From: an uncultured Porphyromonadaceae bacterium
GTDB taxonomy: Bacteria > Bacteroidota > Bacteroidia > Bacteroidales > Muribaculaceae
DNA: 6,705 nucleotides
Direction: 5' to 3'
NCBI GenBank assembly: GCA_947175455.1
Contig: CAMWMW010000096.1
Location: 1 to 6,705, forward strand
Of the stretch, positions 1 to 5,612 are shown in pieces. The first letter of the stretch is position 1. Each line of letters begins with the position of its first letter. Position numbers and translations under genes: made by a program. The notes below the pieces were generated by a model. It made no database searches. It worked only from the letters and a program-made list of their open reading frames with translations, and was not told the origin of the DNA.

Positions 1-1503
1 GACAGCATACCGGCAGCCCCCATAGACACAACGGTCGGGCTCCATCTGTCTGACACCACTGAAGAGAGTTCATATTTCATCGCAAGAATCCTTATGAAAT
101 GCGTGAACCGGTTTCTTGACATTTTCGGTCTTGAACACCATTCCACATTGTTTCTCCTGCTATATGCCACACTGGTCTTTCTCGTGGCATGGTGTGTGGG
201 AATGATGGTAAAATGGATTATGGTGTACACGCTCAATAAAATCGGACCTCATGTAAAGAACGATTTTTACAATTATCTTGTCGGGCATCATTTTTTCACA
301 AAAATATGCCGCATCATCCCTCCTATCATATTTCTTATCCTTATTCAGTTCACTCTTAACGGGAAAGAGTCTCTCGCACTGTGGCTGACCCGAATCACAT
401 GGATATACATCGTATTCATCCTATGCCGAACTTTCACCACTCTTGCGGATGTAGTCTGGACTCATGTGAATAACCGCGCCAACAAACGCCATCTTCCTCT
501 GAACGGTGTTGTTCAGCTGGTAAAACTCATTTTATGGATTATCGGAGTCATCATCGTGTTCGGAATCCTGTTCAACAGATCTCCGGCATCAATGCTCGCC
601 GGACTCGGTGCGTTCTCTGCGGTTCTTATGCTTGTATTCAAGGACAACATATTGGGTGTCGTGGCTGGCGTTCAGCTGGCGGAAAACGACTCCCTGCACG
701 AAGGCGACTGGATTGTACCGAACGGCTCCGATGCCAATGGTACGGTCGTTGGCGTAGGTCTGACTGCGATTAAGATCGAGAACTGGGACAAGACAATATC
801 CACAATTCCCCCTTACGATCTTATAAGCAAAGGTTTCAAGAGCTACAGAAACATGCAGCTCAGCCATACACGCCGCATACAGAGAAGCTACATGATAGAT
901 GCGGACAGTATCGTGGCGACTGACGACAGTATGCTCGCGGAATTTGCTGAAATCCCGTTGCTGAAGGAATGGATAACAAAAAAGCTTGAACAACGCGCTG
1001 CAGGGAAAGTCGAAGATGTCAACAACAGCGCAGGGCTCGTAGACGGATCAATTGACACCAACCTCGGAATACTCAGAGCTTATGTCAAACTCTATCTCGA
1101 CGCCAATCCGAATATCAGCCACGCCGATGACTGTTTTGTCAATACACTCGCCCAGACAGCAGCCGGAATTCCTTTCCAGGTATACTGTTTCACATCCACC
1201 TCATCATGGATTCCTTACGAAGGCATACAGTCAACGGTATTCGAGCATATAGCGGTGATGCTGTACAGATTCCATCTCTACACCTTCGAGAATCCTACCG
1301 GACGCGACACTATTGTCGACGGCTACCTCAGTCCCGGGAAAGATCCGGAATATATATGGGGACTCCCCTATCCTTTCTTCAACGACAGCGGACGTCCGGG
1401 AAGACCCGGTGTGCCACCCGCCGGTCTTTACCCGGGTGCGAACCTGTATTGCGGACAGGTCCCACAGACTGCTGACCAAAAAGAAAGCCCTGCTCAGAAA
1501 TGA
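1..1503 (+). CDS. MscS-family mechanosensitive ion channel, YbdG/MscM type (5' partial)
   Basis: This is an inner-membrane channel of the MscS superfamily, which opens under membrane tension to release solutes during osmotic downshock. Numbering from the ATG at base 94 gives 469 residues. Hydrophobic segments lie at about 18-45, 71-90, 96-115 and 138-160. The pore-lining helix at 165-195 has the Ala/Gly-rich face (SPASMLAGLGAFSAV) and the FKDNILG turn typical of the family. The beta domain follows, with GDWI (204-207) and NWDKTISTIP (230-239), a signature shared with E. coli YbdG. The C-terminus ends in a Pro/Gly-rich tail (about 433-447). The frame is open with no stop from base 1, and the 31 codons before base 94 look coding (a probable helix FIARILMKCVNRFL spans the ATG). 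No promoter or ribosome site precedes base 94. I therefore infer that the gene starts upstream of the window; a start at 94 is the alternative. It converges on tnaA. Confidence 0.9.
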   Translation, partial: DSIPAAPIDTTVGLHLSDTTEESSYFIARILMKCVNRFLDIFGLEHHSTLFLLLYATLVFLVAWCVGMMVKWIMVYTLNKIGPHVKNDFYNYLVGHHFFTKICRIIPPIIFLILIQFTLNGKESLALWLTRITWIYIVFILCRTFTTLADVVWTHVNNRANKRHLPLNGVVQLVKLILWIIGVIIVFGILFNRSPASMLAGLGAFSAVLMLVFKDNILGVVAGVQLAENDSLHEGDWIVPNGSDANGTVVGVGLTAIKIENWDKTISTIPPYDLISKGFKSYRNMQLSHTRRIQRSYMIDADSIVATDDSMLAEFAEIPLLKEWITKKLEQRAAGKVEDVNNSAGLVDGSIDTNLGILRAYVKLYLDANPNISHADDCFVNTLAQTAAGIPFQVYCFTSTSSWIPYEGIQSTVFEHIAVMLYRFHLYTFENPTGRDTIVDGYLSPGKDPEYIWGLPYPFFNDSGRPGRPGVPPAGLYPGANLYCGQVPQTADQKESPAQK

Positions 1504-1517
1504 GCAAGGCTTTTTTT
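1486..1517. terminator. Bidirectional intrinsic terminator between the channel gene and tnaA
   Basis: An 11-bp stem with one mismatch (AGCCCTGCTCA at 1486-1496, TGAGCAAGGCT at 1501-1511) closes on a GAAA loop. On the + strand it is followed by seven T residues (1511-1517). On the - strand the tail is TTTCTTTTT (complement of 1478-1486), so the hairpin can serve both convergent genes. The left arm encodes the last residues of the channel protein, and its stop codon TGA (1501-1503) is the start of the right arm. The tnaA stop codon is only 2 nt beyond the T-tract. Confidence 0.85.
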
Positions 1518-1518
1518 A

Positions 1519-2895
1519 TTATCCCAGAGGTTCGAGTTTGACGGTGAAGTGTCGCATCAGCTCTGCCTCCCATTTGATTCTTACTCCGCGTGTGATCTCA
1601 TGCCTGCGGTCATACACATTCTTCAATGCTGCAGCAATAACATTCATATGATTGTCAGTATAAGTGCGCCGGCATATGCACAGACGCAGAAAATCGTTGC
1701 CATCAAAACGATTCTCACGTGTTACAGGATCACGGTCTGCAAGCAGATACCCGATTTCACACCCTCTCACACCTGCTTCCCTATACAGCTCGATAGTAAG
1801 ACGCTGAGCCGGGAACTCCTCCTTTGGCACTCTGTCAAGCACCTTGTCGGCATCAATGAAAAGAGCGTGTCCTCCTACGGGACGCTGATATGGTATCCCG
1901 TATTCATCAAGTTTGGAGGCAAGATACTCCACCTGTTTGATGCGGGTCTCAAGCATATCGAATTCAGTGTTTTCGTCAAGACCGACAGCGAGTGCCGCCA
2001 TATCGCGGCCATTCATTCCGCCATAGGTAAGGAACCCTTCGAAAGGAATCACGAAACGCTTGGCACCCTCATATATGTCCTCCCAGCGGGTCGCTATAAA
2101 TCCGCCCATATTCACAAGTCCGTCTTTCTTAGATGACATTGTCATGATGTCGGCAAGACTGAACATTTCCCGGCATATCTCCTTTATTGTGGCATCCTTG
2201 AACTCCGGTTCCCGTGTTTTGATAAAATAGGCGTTCTCGGCAAATCTTGCCGAATCAAAAACCACTCTCTTACCATATCTGTCGGCGAGTTTGCGAACTC
2301 CACGTAGATTTTCCATGGACACCGGCTGCCCTCCCGCAGTGTTGTTTGTAATGGTTACAATTATAAACGGTATTTTATCACAGTCTTTGGCAAGCACATT
2401 CTCAAGCTTGTTAAGATCCACATTACCTTTGAACGGAACCTCAAGCTGCGTGTTTTTTGCTTCATCGACCGTGCAATCCACGGCAAACGCCTTACGGCTT
2501 TCTATATGTCCCTTGGTGGTATCAAAATGAGAATTACCCGGAACAATGTCACCTTCTTTTACAAGATGCGAGAAAAGCACATTTTCAGCAGCACGACCCT
2601 GATGCGTGGGTATCACATACTCAAACCCGGTGATACGGGTTATTGTATCCTTAAGTTCATAGAATGAACGAGCTCCGGCATAAGACTCGTCTCCTGTCAT
2701 CATTGCCGCCCATTGACGGTCACTCATTGCGCCGGTGCCTGAATCGGTCAGGCAGTCGATGTAAACCTGATCTGCCCGCAGCATGAACACATTGTAATCA
2801 GCTTCCTTGAGCCAACGTTCACGCTCTTCACGCGTGCTCTTGCGTATCGGCTCAACCATTTTTATTTTCCAAGATTCTGCAAAAGGTAGTTCCAT
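1519..2895 (-). CDS. tnaA: Tryptophanase (L-tryptophan indole-lyase, EC 4.1.99.1)
   Basis: This is a cytoplasmic PLP enzyme that splits L-tryptophan into indole, pyruvate and ammonia. The 458-residue length is normal for the tryptophanase / tyrosine phenol-lyase family, and the match runs end to end. Visible PLP-site residues are THQGR (97-101), N185, D214 and R217 in DSARFAENAY, and the Schiff-base lysine K257 in MSSKKD. R404 would bind the substrate carboxylate. The close relative tyrosine phenol-lyase is excluded at three positions: D125 (FDTT; Thr in the phenol-lyase), I381 (EIG; Arg there) and H449 (RHF; Phe there). All three are the tryptophanase residue. The start MELPFAESWK matches the N-terminus I recall for Bacteroides tryptophanases. 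A Bacteroidetes-type promoter lies just upstream with a leader of about 20 nt, so there is no room for a TnaC-type leader peptide in the transcript. No tryptophan permease gene is adjacent. Confidence 0.97.
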   Translation of the reverse strand: MELPFAESWKIKMVEPIRKSTREERERWLKEADYNVFMLRADQVYIDCLTDSGTGAMSDRQWAAMMTGDESYAGARSFYELKDTITRITGFEYVIPTHQGRAAENVLFSHLVKEGDIVPGNSHFDTTKGHIESRKAFAVDCTVDEAKNTQLEVPFKGNVDLNKLENVLAKDCDKIPFIIVTITNNTAGGQPVSMENLRGVRKLADRYGKRVVFDSARFAENAYFIKTREPEFKDATIKEICREMFSLADIMTMSSKKDGLVNMGGFIATRWEDIYEGAKRFVIPFEGFLTYGGMNGRDMAALAVGLDENTEFDMLETRIKQVEYLASKLDEYGIPYQRPVGGHALFIDADKVLDRVPKEEFPAQRLTIELYREAGVRGCEIGYLLADRDPVTRENRFDGNDFLRLCICRRTYTDNHMNVIAAALKNVYDRRHEITRGVRIKWEAELMRHFTVKLEPLG

Positions 2896-2921
2896 GTGTA
2901 ATTAGATTTACGTTTATTCGA

Positions 2922-2952
2922 TAAAATTAAGCATCCCGCACCAATTTTCAAA
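2922..2952 (-). promoter_or_regulatory. Predicted Bacteroidetes-type promoter of tnaA
   Basis: Read on the - strand, a perfect -33 box TTTG (complement of 2949-2952) is followed by a 19-nt spacer and the -7 box TAATTTTA (complement of 2922-2929). The latter matches TAnnTTTG at all but the last fixed base. Transcription would begin near 2915, leaving an AT-rich leader of about 20 nt without a Shine-Dalgarno sequence, as is usual in this phylum. The boxes are seen; promoter activity is inferred. Confidence 0.6.
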
Positions 2953-3001
2953 GAAAAATTCCTTAAAAATTCGATACGGGATAAACAATGTATATTTTAA
3001 T

Positions 3002-3064
3002 ACTATAATATTTAACTCAATCTAATATTTATGCCCTAAATATTATAGTGGACTCCATTATAAT
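3002..3064. repeat. Cluster of overlapping inverted repeats upstream of tnaA
   Basis: Three pairings share one central arm at 3037-3051. TAAATATTATAGT (3037-3049) is the exact reverse complement of ACTATAATATTTA (3002-3014). Its first nine bases (3037-3045) also pair with TAATATTTA (3023-3031) around a 5-nt loop. ATTATAGTGG (3042-3051) pairs with CCATTATAAT (3055-3064), with one G-T wobble and a 3-nt loop. The cluster lies 50-110 bp upstream of the predicted tnaA promoter and 40-100 bp downstream of the TraB-family stop codon. It could be a set of operator half-sites for tnaA, or weak structure in the 3' end of the upstream transcript. The region is very AT-rich, so part of this could be chance. 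Confidence 0.55.
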
Positions 3065-3105
3065 GTACAATGTCAATGCAGATTTCATAGAGACCTGCCA
3101 TAATC

Positions 3106-3996
3106 TTATTTGCTTTTGATTGCAGTCACTGTATACCCTGCCTTGCGCAACCCTTCGATTACTCCGTTTTCTCCCGGAAGATGCAACGCTCCTACAGCCA
3201 CAAATGTCGGTGCCGCATTAAAAATTTCAGGAAGTTTTGAGATCCAGTCAGCATTACGTTTGTTAATCAGCAATTCCATAAACGCGGATGAATCCTTATT
3301 TTCATTTTTCGCAAGCTCGAACAATGCGTCTATATCCTGAGCAAGATAGGCATCGTTGAGTTTCTGTGATTTCTCTACGCCTTCATCCGGATTGTCAAGA
3401 AGTTCCACCAATGCCTCTGCCTGTTTCGAGATCGGCTCTGAACAATACAGAATTTCTGCCTGATATTCAGGCGTTTCGAGTCCTATGACTTCCTTACCTG
3501 TCGCTTTGCCTTGAAGCTGGAAATATGTGTCAAGCTGCTCGGCAGGATTAAATCCGGGAAGCTTCTGCTTCACCATCTCTACGGATACCATTGCCGTGAT
3601 TACCATAGGCTTCATACCCTCCAGCATCTGCAGTTCCATCCCTGGCATGGGTGCCCATTTCTTGAATTCTTCCGATATGCGTCCGAAATCTTCCGGCGAA
3701 ATGACACGAGAAAGAATGCTGTCTGTCGGAGCGATCATATAACGCTGCATCTTGGAAGCAAGCTCCATCTGATTCACAGTCATGTCTATCTCTCCGACAA
3801 CCTGACTTGCAGATTTATATGCATCACGACATCCGGGCACTTCATCTATGATGGACAGTGGCGCAAGATGATGCGTTCCGAAAATATACGATGGATTTTT
3901 AAGTCCGTTGCCCTCAACCTTATAAAAAATCTGGGCAGACATCGAGATGCATAATAGCACTGCCAATGACAATAATGCTGTAATTCTTCTTTTCAT
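3106..3996 (-). CDS. Secreted TraB/GumN-family protein (putative Tiki-like metalloprotease fold)
   Basis: This 296-residue protein belongs to the TraB/GumN family, which is related to the Tiki metalloproteases of animals; the bacterial members are mostly uncharacterised. Residues 1-21 form a signal peptide (basic MKRR, then a Leu-rich core, cut after SMSA), so the mature protein should be periplasmic or exported. Cys16 is not in a lipobox. Family hallmarks are present: a first GxxH motif in GTHH (40-43), the GE pair at 68-69, E174 in GLETPEY, an NKRNADW stretch (245-251) with the conserved Arg, and a second GxxH in GALHLPGENG (269-278) near the C-terminus. The two GxxH motifs and the acidic residues would form the proposed metal site. 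The length fits family members of about 290 residues. It is divergent from the HU operon and 210 bp upstream of tnaA on the same strand; no clear terminator separates them. The substrate cannot be told from the sequence. Confidence 0.9.
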   Translation of the reverse strand: MKRRITALLSLAVLLCISMSAQIFYKVEGNGLKNPSYIFGTHHLAPLSIIDEVPGCRDAYKSASQVVGEIDMTVNQMELASKMQRYMIAPTDSILSRVISPEDFGRISEEFKKWAPMPGMELQMLEGMKPMVITAMVSVEMVKQKLPGFNPAEQLDTYFQLQGKATGKEVIGLETPEYQAEILYCSEPISKQAEALVELLDNPDEGVEKSQKLNDAYLAQDIDALFELAKNENKDSSAFMELLINKRNADWISKLPEIFNAAPTFVAVGALHLPGENGVIEGLRKAGYTVTAIKSK

Positions 3997-4025
3997 TATT
4001 ATTCTGTTTTAAATTGTTTATTAAT

Positions 4026-4092
4026 TAGGTTTTGAAAGTTAGTTTATAATAAGTAAATGCTGTGCTTATTATAAACTAACTTTCAACACCTA
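4026..4092. repeat. Long inverted repeat (28-bp arms) in the divergent intergenic region
   Basis: The arms 4026-4053 and 4065-4092 are reverse complements with one mismatch (4031 against 4087). The inner 22 bp (4032-4053 and 4065-4086) are perfect, separated by an 11-nt spacer (4054-4064). Weaker symmetry continues outward: GTTTTAAATT at 4006-4015 matches AATTTAAAAC at 4104-4113, making a roughly 108-bp near-palindrome. It lies between the start codons of the TraB-family gene (-) and the HU-like gene (+), upstream of the HU promoter. No T-tract follows either arm, so it is not an obvious terminator. I see no flanking duplication or coding content to prove a mobile element. A large operator, a cruciform-forming site, or a hairpin in the 5' leader of the TraB-family transcript are all possible. 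Confidence 0.9.
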
Positions 4093-4159
4093 CTTATTAA
4101 TGAAATTTAAAACCAAACTCTCTGATGGTTATCTATAAGACGCAGTAAAAACAAATAAA

Positions 4160-4191
4160 TTTCATCAGAACCGTTTTTTTTGTTAATTTTG
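4160..4191 (+). promoter_or_regulatory. Predicted Bacteroidetes-type promoter of the HU operon
   Basis: An exact -7 box TAATTTTG (4184-4191, consensus TAnnTTTG) is preceded by a 20-nt spacer and a near -33 box TTTC (4160-4163, consensus TTTG). Transcription would start near 4198, so the leader before the ATG at 4211 would be only about 13 nt. A run of eight T residues (4174-4181) lies just before the -7 box. The boxes are visible; activity is inferred. Confidence 0.6.
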
Positions 4192-4210
4192 TAAGAAATG
4201 AACCACACCA

Positions 4211-4483
4211 ATGGACAACAGGACCTTCATAGATAAAATTGCCGAAAGAACAGGCAGAACCAGAGAAGAGATCTCTGATCTGACAGAATCTCTCAGAGTC
4301 ATTGTTGCCGAAGCGATAAAAGACGGTGACATAGTCGCGATTCCATCTGTCGGCACTTTCGAGACAAAACTCAGAGGGGATAGGATAACTATCCACCCGG
4401 CATCCGGCAAAAAAATGCTTATCCCCCCTAAATTGACAATAAACTTCAAACCGTCATCACTTCTCAAACAAAAGATACGCTGA
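4211..4483 (+). CDS. Small HU/IHF-family DNA-binding protein
   Basis: At 90 residues this matches the usual length of HU/IHF proteins, small dimeric nucleoid proteins that bend DNA in the cytoplasm. The two N-terminal helices (about 3-38) are followed by the beta-saddle signature GDIVAIPSVGTF (39-50). The DNA-gripping arm is HPASGKKMLIPP (62-73), and the C-terminal helix is PSSLLKQKI. Pro63, equivalent to the proline that HU wedges between base pairs, is present in the HPASG turn. The sequence is divergent from housekeeping HU: the arm reads HPASGKK instead of RNPxTGx, so it is likely a specialised paralog. It is the first gene of a probable three-gene operon. Its stop TGA overlaps the ATG of the next gene by one base (TGATG), suggesting coupled translation and a matched supply of two HU-fold partners. 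A heterodimer is plausible but not shown. Confidence 0.92.
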   Translation: MDNRTFIDKIAERTGRTREEISDLTESLRVIVAEAIKDGDIVAIPSVGTFETKLRGDRITIHPASGKKMLIPPKLTINFKPSSLLKQKIR

Positions 4484-5601
4484 TGAACGAAAAAATAACG
4501 CTCCCGACACTTGTCGGTCTGCTGGCTGACAAGACAGGAAAACAAAAAAAACAATGCGAAGATTTCCTTCGCGAATTCTTCAACACACTGGTCGACGCGA
4601 TGGAGACCGGTGAGAATGTGCGTATTAAATCTCTCGGAACATTCAAAGTCGTAGCCGTTGAACCTCGGAAGAGTGTTAATGTCAACACAGGCGAACAGAT
4701 GGAAATTCCGGGACACAACAAAATTGTTTTCGTTCCGGCAAAAGAACTTGCAGAAGAGGTCAACGCCCCCTTCGCCATGTTCGAATCCTTAGAACTCCCC
4801 GACAACGTCCTGGAAGAGACCCTACCCTCCTCTGAAATCTCAGACACGATTGTGTCTGAGGCGCAAGCCGCAGATTTCCCGGAACCGGAAACAGATTCGC
4901 AAGAAAACGAACAGGAATATGAGATTGGGAATGAGTTCGGACCGGAATCTGTGTTGGAGCCTGAATCCGGGATGGATTCAATAACCGAGGCGACGGAATC
5001 GGACGAAGAGCACCCCGAAACTCGAAGAAACTATAGATTTTTATTGGGATTTGCATGCGGTGTGGCATGCGCGGCAGTAATATGCCTGTGCGCATATCTG
5101 TTTTTCTTTGAGAAGTGGGTAGTCTCAGTCTCCGGAGAGAAAAAAACAGAAGTTTCTGCACAAACAGAAACTTCCACACCCTCGGCAAATGCAGATGTCA
5201 GACAAATTCCGGAACCAGTCGTATCCGACAGCGACAAGAAAGATTTAATTGCAGCTGCTGACACCGACTCCAAGAATGAACAGACGGCAAAAGCGGAACA
5301 GACGGCTGAAAAAGGACAAACTGCGGAAGTGCCAACCCGACCCTCTGACGAACCGGTGTATGATACCATCACAAAAACCCGTTATCTCACCACTATGGCT
5401 AAAGAGCACTACGGCAACTACAATCTGTGGCCGTACATATACGAAGAGAACAAAGCTATCCTTGGTCACCCGGATCGCATACGGCCCGGCACAAAAGTTA
5501 TTGTTCCCCCTCTGTCAAAATATGGAGTAAATCCGTCCGATCCCGATGATATTGCCAAAGCGAAGAAGAAAGGAGTGGCAATCTACGCACGTTACCAATA
5601 A
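4483..5601 (+). CDS. Membrane-anchored HU-domain / LysM-domain protein
   Basis: This 372-residue protein combines parts normally found in different compartments. Residues 4-93 are an HU/IHF-type fold, with VRIKSLGTFKV at 46-56 and the arm VNVNTGEQMEIP at 65-76. An acidic, Glu/Pro/Ser-rich linker covers about 101-180. A basic RRNYR (181-185) precedes one strongly hydrophobic helix (186-209, rich in Ala, Cys and Phe). After it comes a second low-complexity linker with repeated EQTA/GQTAE units (266-282). A LysM-like domain (about 292-345) has HYGNYNLWPYIYEENK and IRPGTKVIVPPL, followed by a basic tail. There is no signal peptide, and the Arg pair before the helix predicts the HU part in the cytoplasm and LysM in the periplasm, where LysM domains bind peptidoglycan. 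The intercalating HU proline is Val67 here. It overlaps the upstream HU gene by one base and lies 11 nt before an exported-protein gene. A tether between nucleoid and wall, or a membrane-bound regulator, are both possible inferences. Confidence 0.92.
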   Translation: MNEKITLPTLVGLLADKTGKQKKQCEDFLREFFNTLVDAMETGENVRIKSLGTFKVVAVEPRKSVNVNTGEQMEIPGHNKIVFVPAKELAEEVNAPFAMFESLELPDNVLEETLPSSEISDTIVSEAQAADFPEPETDSQENEQEYEIGNEFGPESVLEPESGMDSITEATESDEEHPETRRNYRFLLGFACGVACAAVICLCAYLFFFEKWVVSVSGEKKTEVSAQTETSTPSANADVRQIPEPVVSDSDKKDLIAAADTDSKNEQTAKAEQTAEKGQTAEVPTRPSDEPVYDTITKTRYLTTMAKEHYGNYNLWPYIYEENKAILGHPDRIRPGTKVIVPPLSKYGVNPSDPDDIAKAKKKGVAIYARYQ

Positions 5602-5612
5602 AGCACCGCTAC

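Larger units (their letters stand above)
2896..3105. other. Intergenic region between the TraB-family gene and tnaA
   Basis: This is a 210-bp, strongly AT-rich gap between two genes on the - strand. It holds the predicted tnaA promoter near the tnaA end and the inverted-repeat cluster in the middle. It also contains a direct repeat GAATTTTT-AAG-GAATTTTT, read on the - strand (complement of about 2954-2972), just upstream of the -33 box. I see no strong T-tailed terminator for the TraB-family gene, and no RNA gene. Confidence 0.6.

Noticed and set aside
1549..2136. 195-codon + strand frame opposite tnaA
   Set aside because: It is antisense to a full-length, clearly conserved enzyme and its translation shows no recognisable features.
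1519..2895. Tyrosine phenol-lyase as an alternative identity for the tryptophanase
   Set aside because: All three discriminating positions (D125, I381, H449) carry the tryptophanase residue.
3042..3064. Hairpin as an intrinsic terminator for the TraB-family gene
   Set aside because: The stem is almost all A-T pairs and is not followed by a T-run on the - strand.
3036..3101. Small - strand ORF of 21 codons (MAGLYEICIDIVHYNGVHYNI) starting just after the TraB-family stop
   Set aside because: It has no tryptophan, lies upstream of the predicted tnaA promoter, and its HYNGVHYN repeat is a by-product of the inverted repeat. Nothing else supports translation, so it was not called as a gene or as a TnaC-like leader.
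3933..3996. Lipoprotein signal at Cys16 of the TraB-family protein
   Set aside because: The residue before Cys is Leu, not Gly, Ala or Ser, and a good signal peptidase I site (SMSA) follows.
4006..4113. Long palindrome as a proven MITE or insertion sequence
   Set aside because: No target-site duplication, transposase or second copy can be seen in the window, so only a repeat was called.
4198..4236. ATG at 4198 opening a 12-codon frame overlapping the HU-like start
   Set aside because: It sits at the predicted transcription start and is out of frame with the HU gene; no support beyond the ATG.
4183..4847. Long - strand frames opposite the two HU-type genes
   Set aside because: They are shadows of well-supported + strand genes; their Ser- and Phe-rich translations match nothing.
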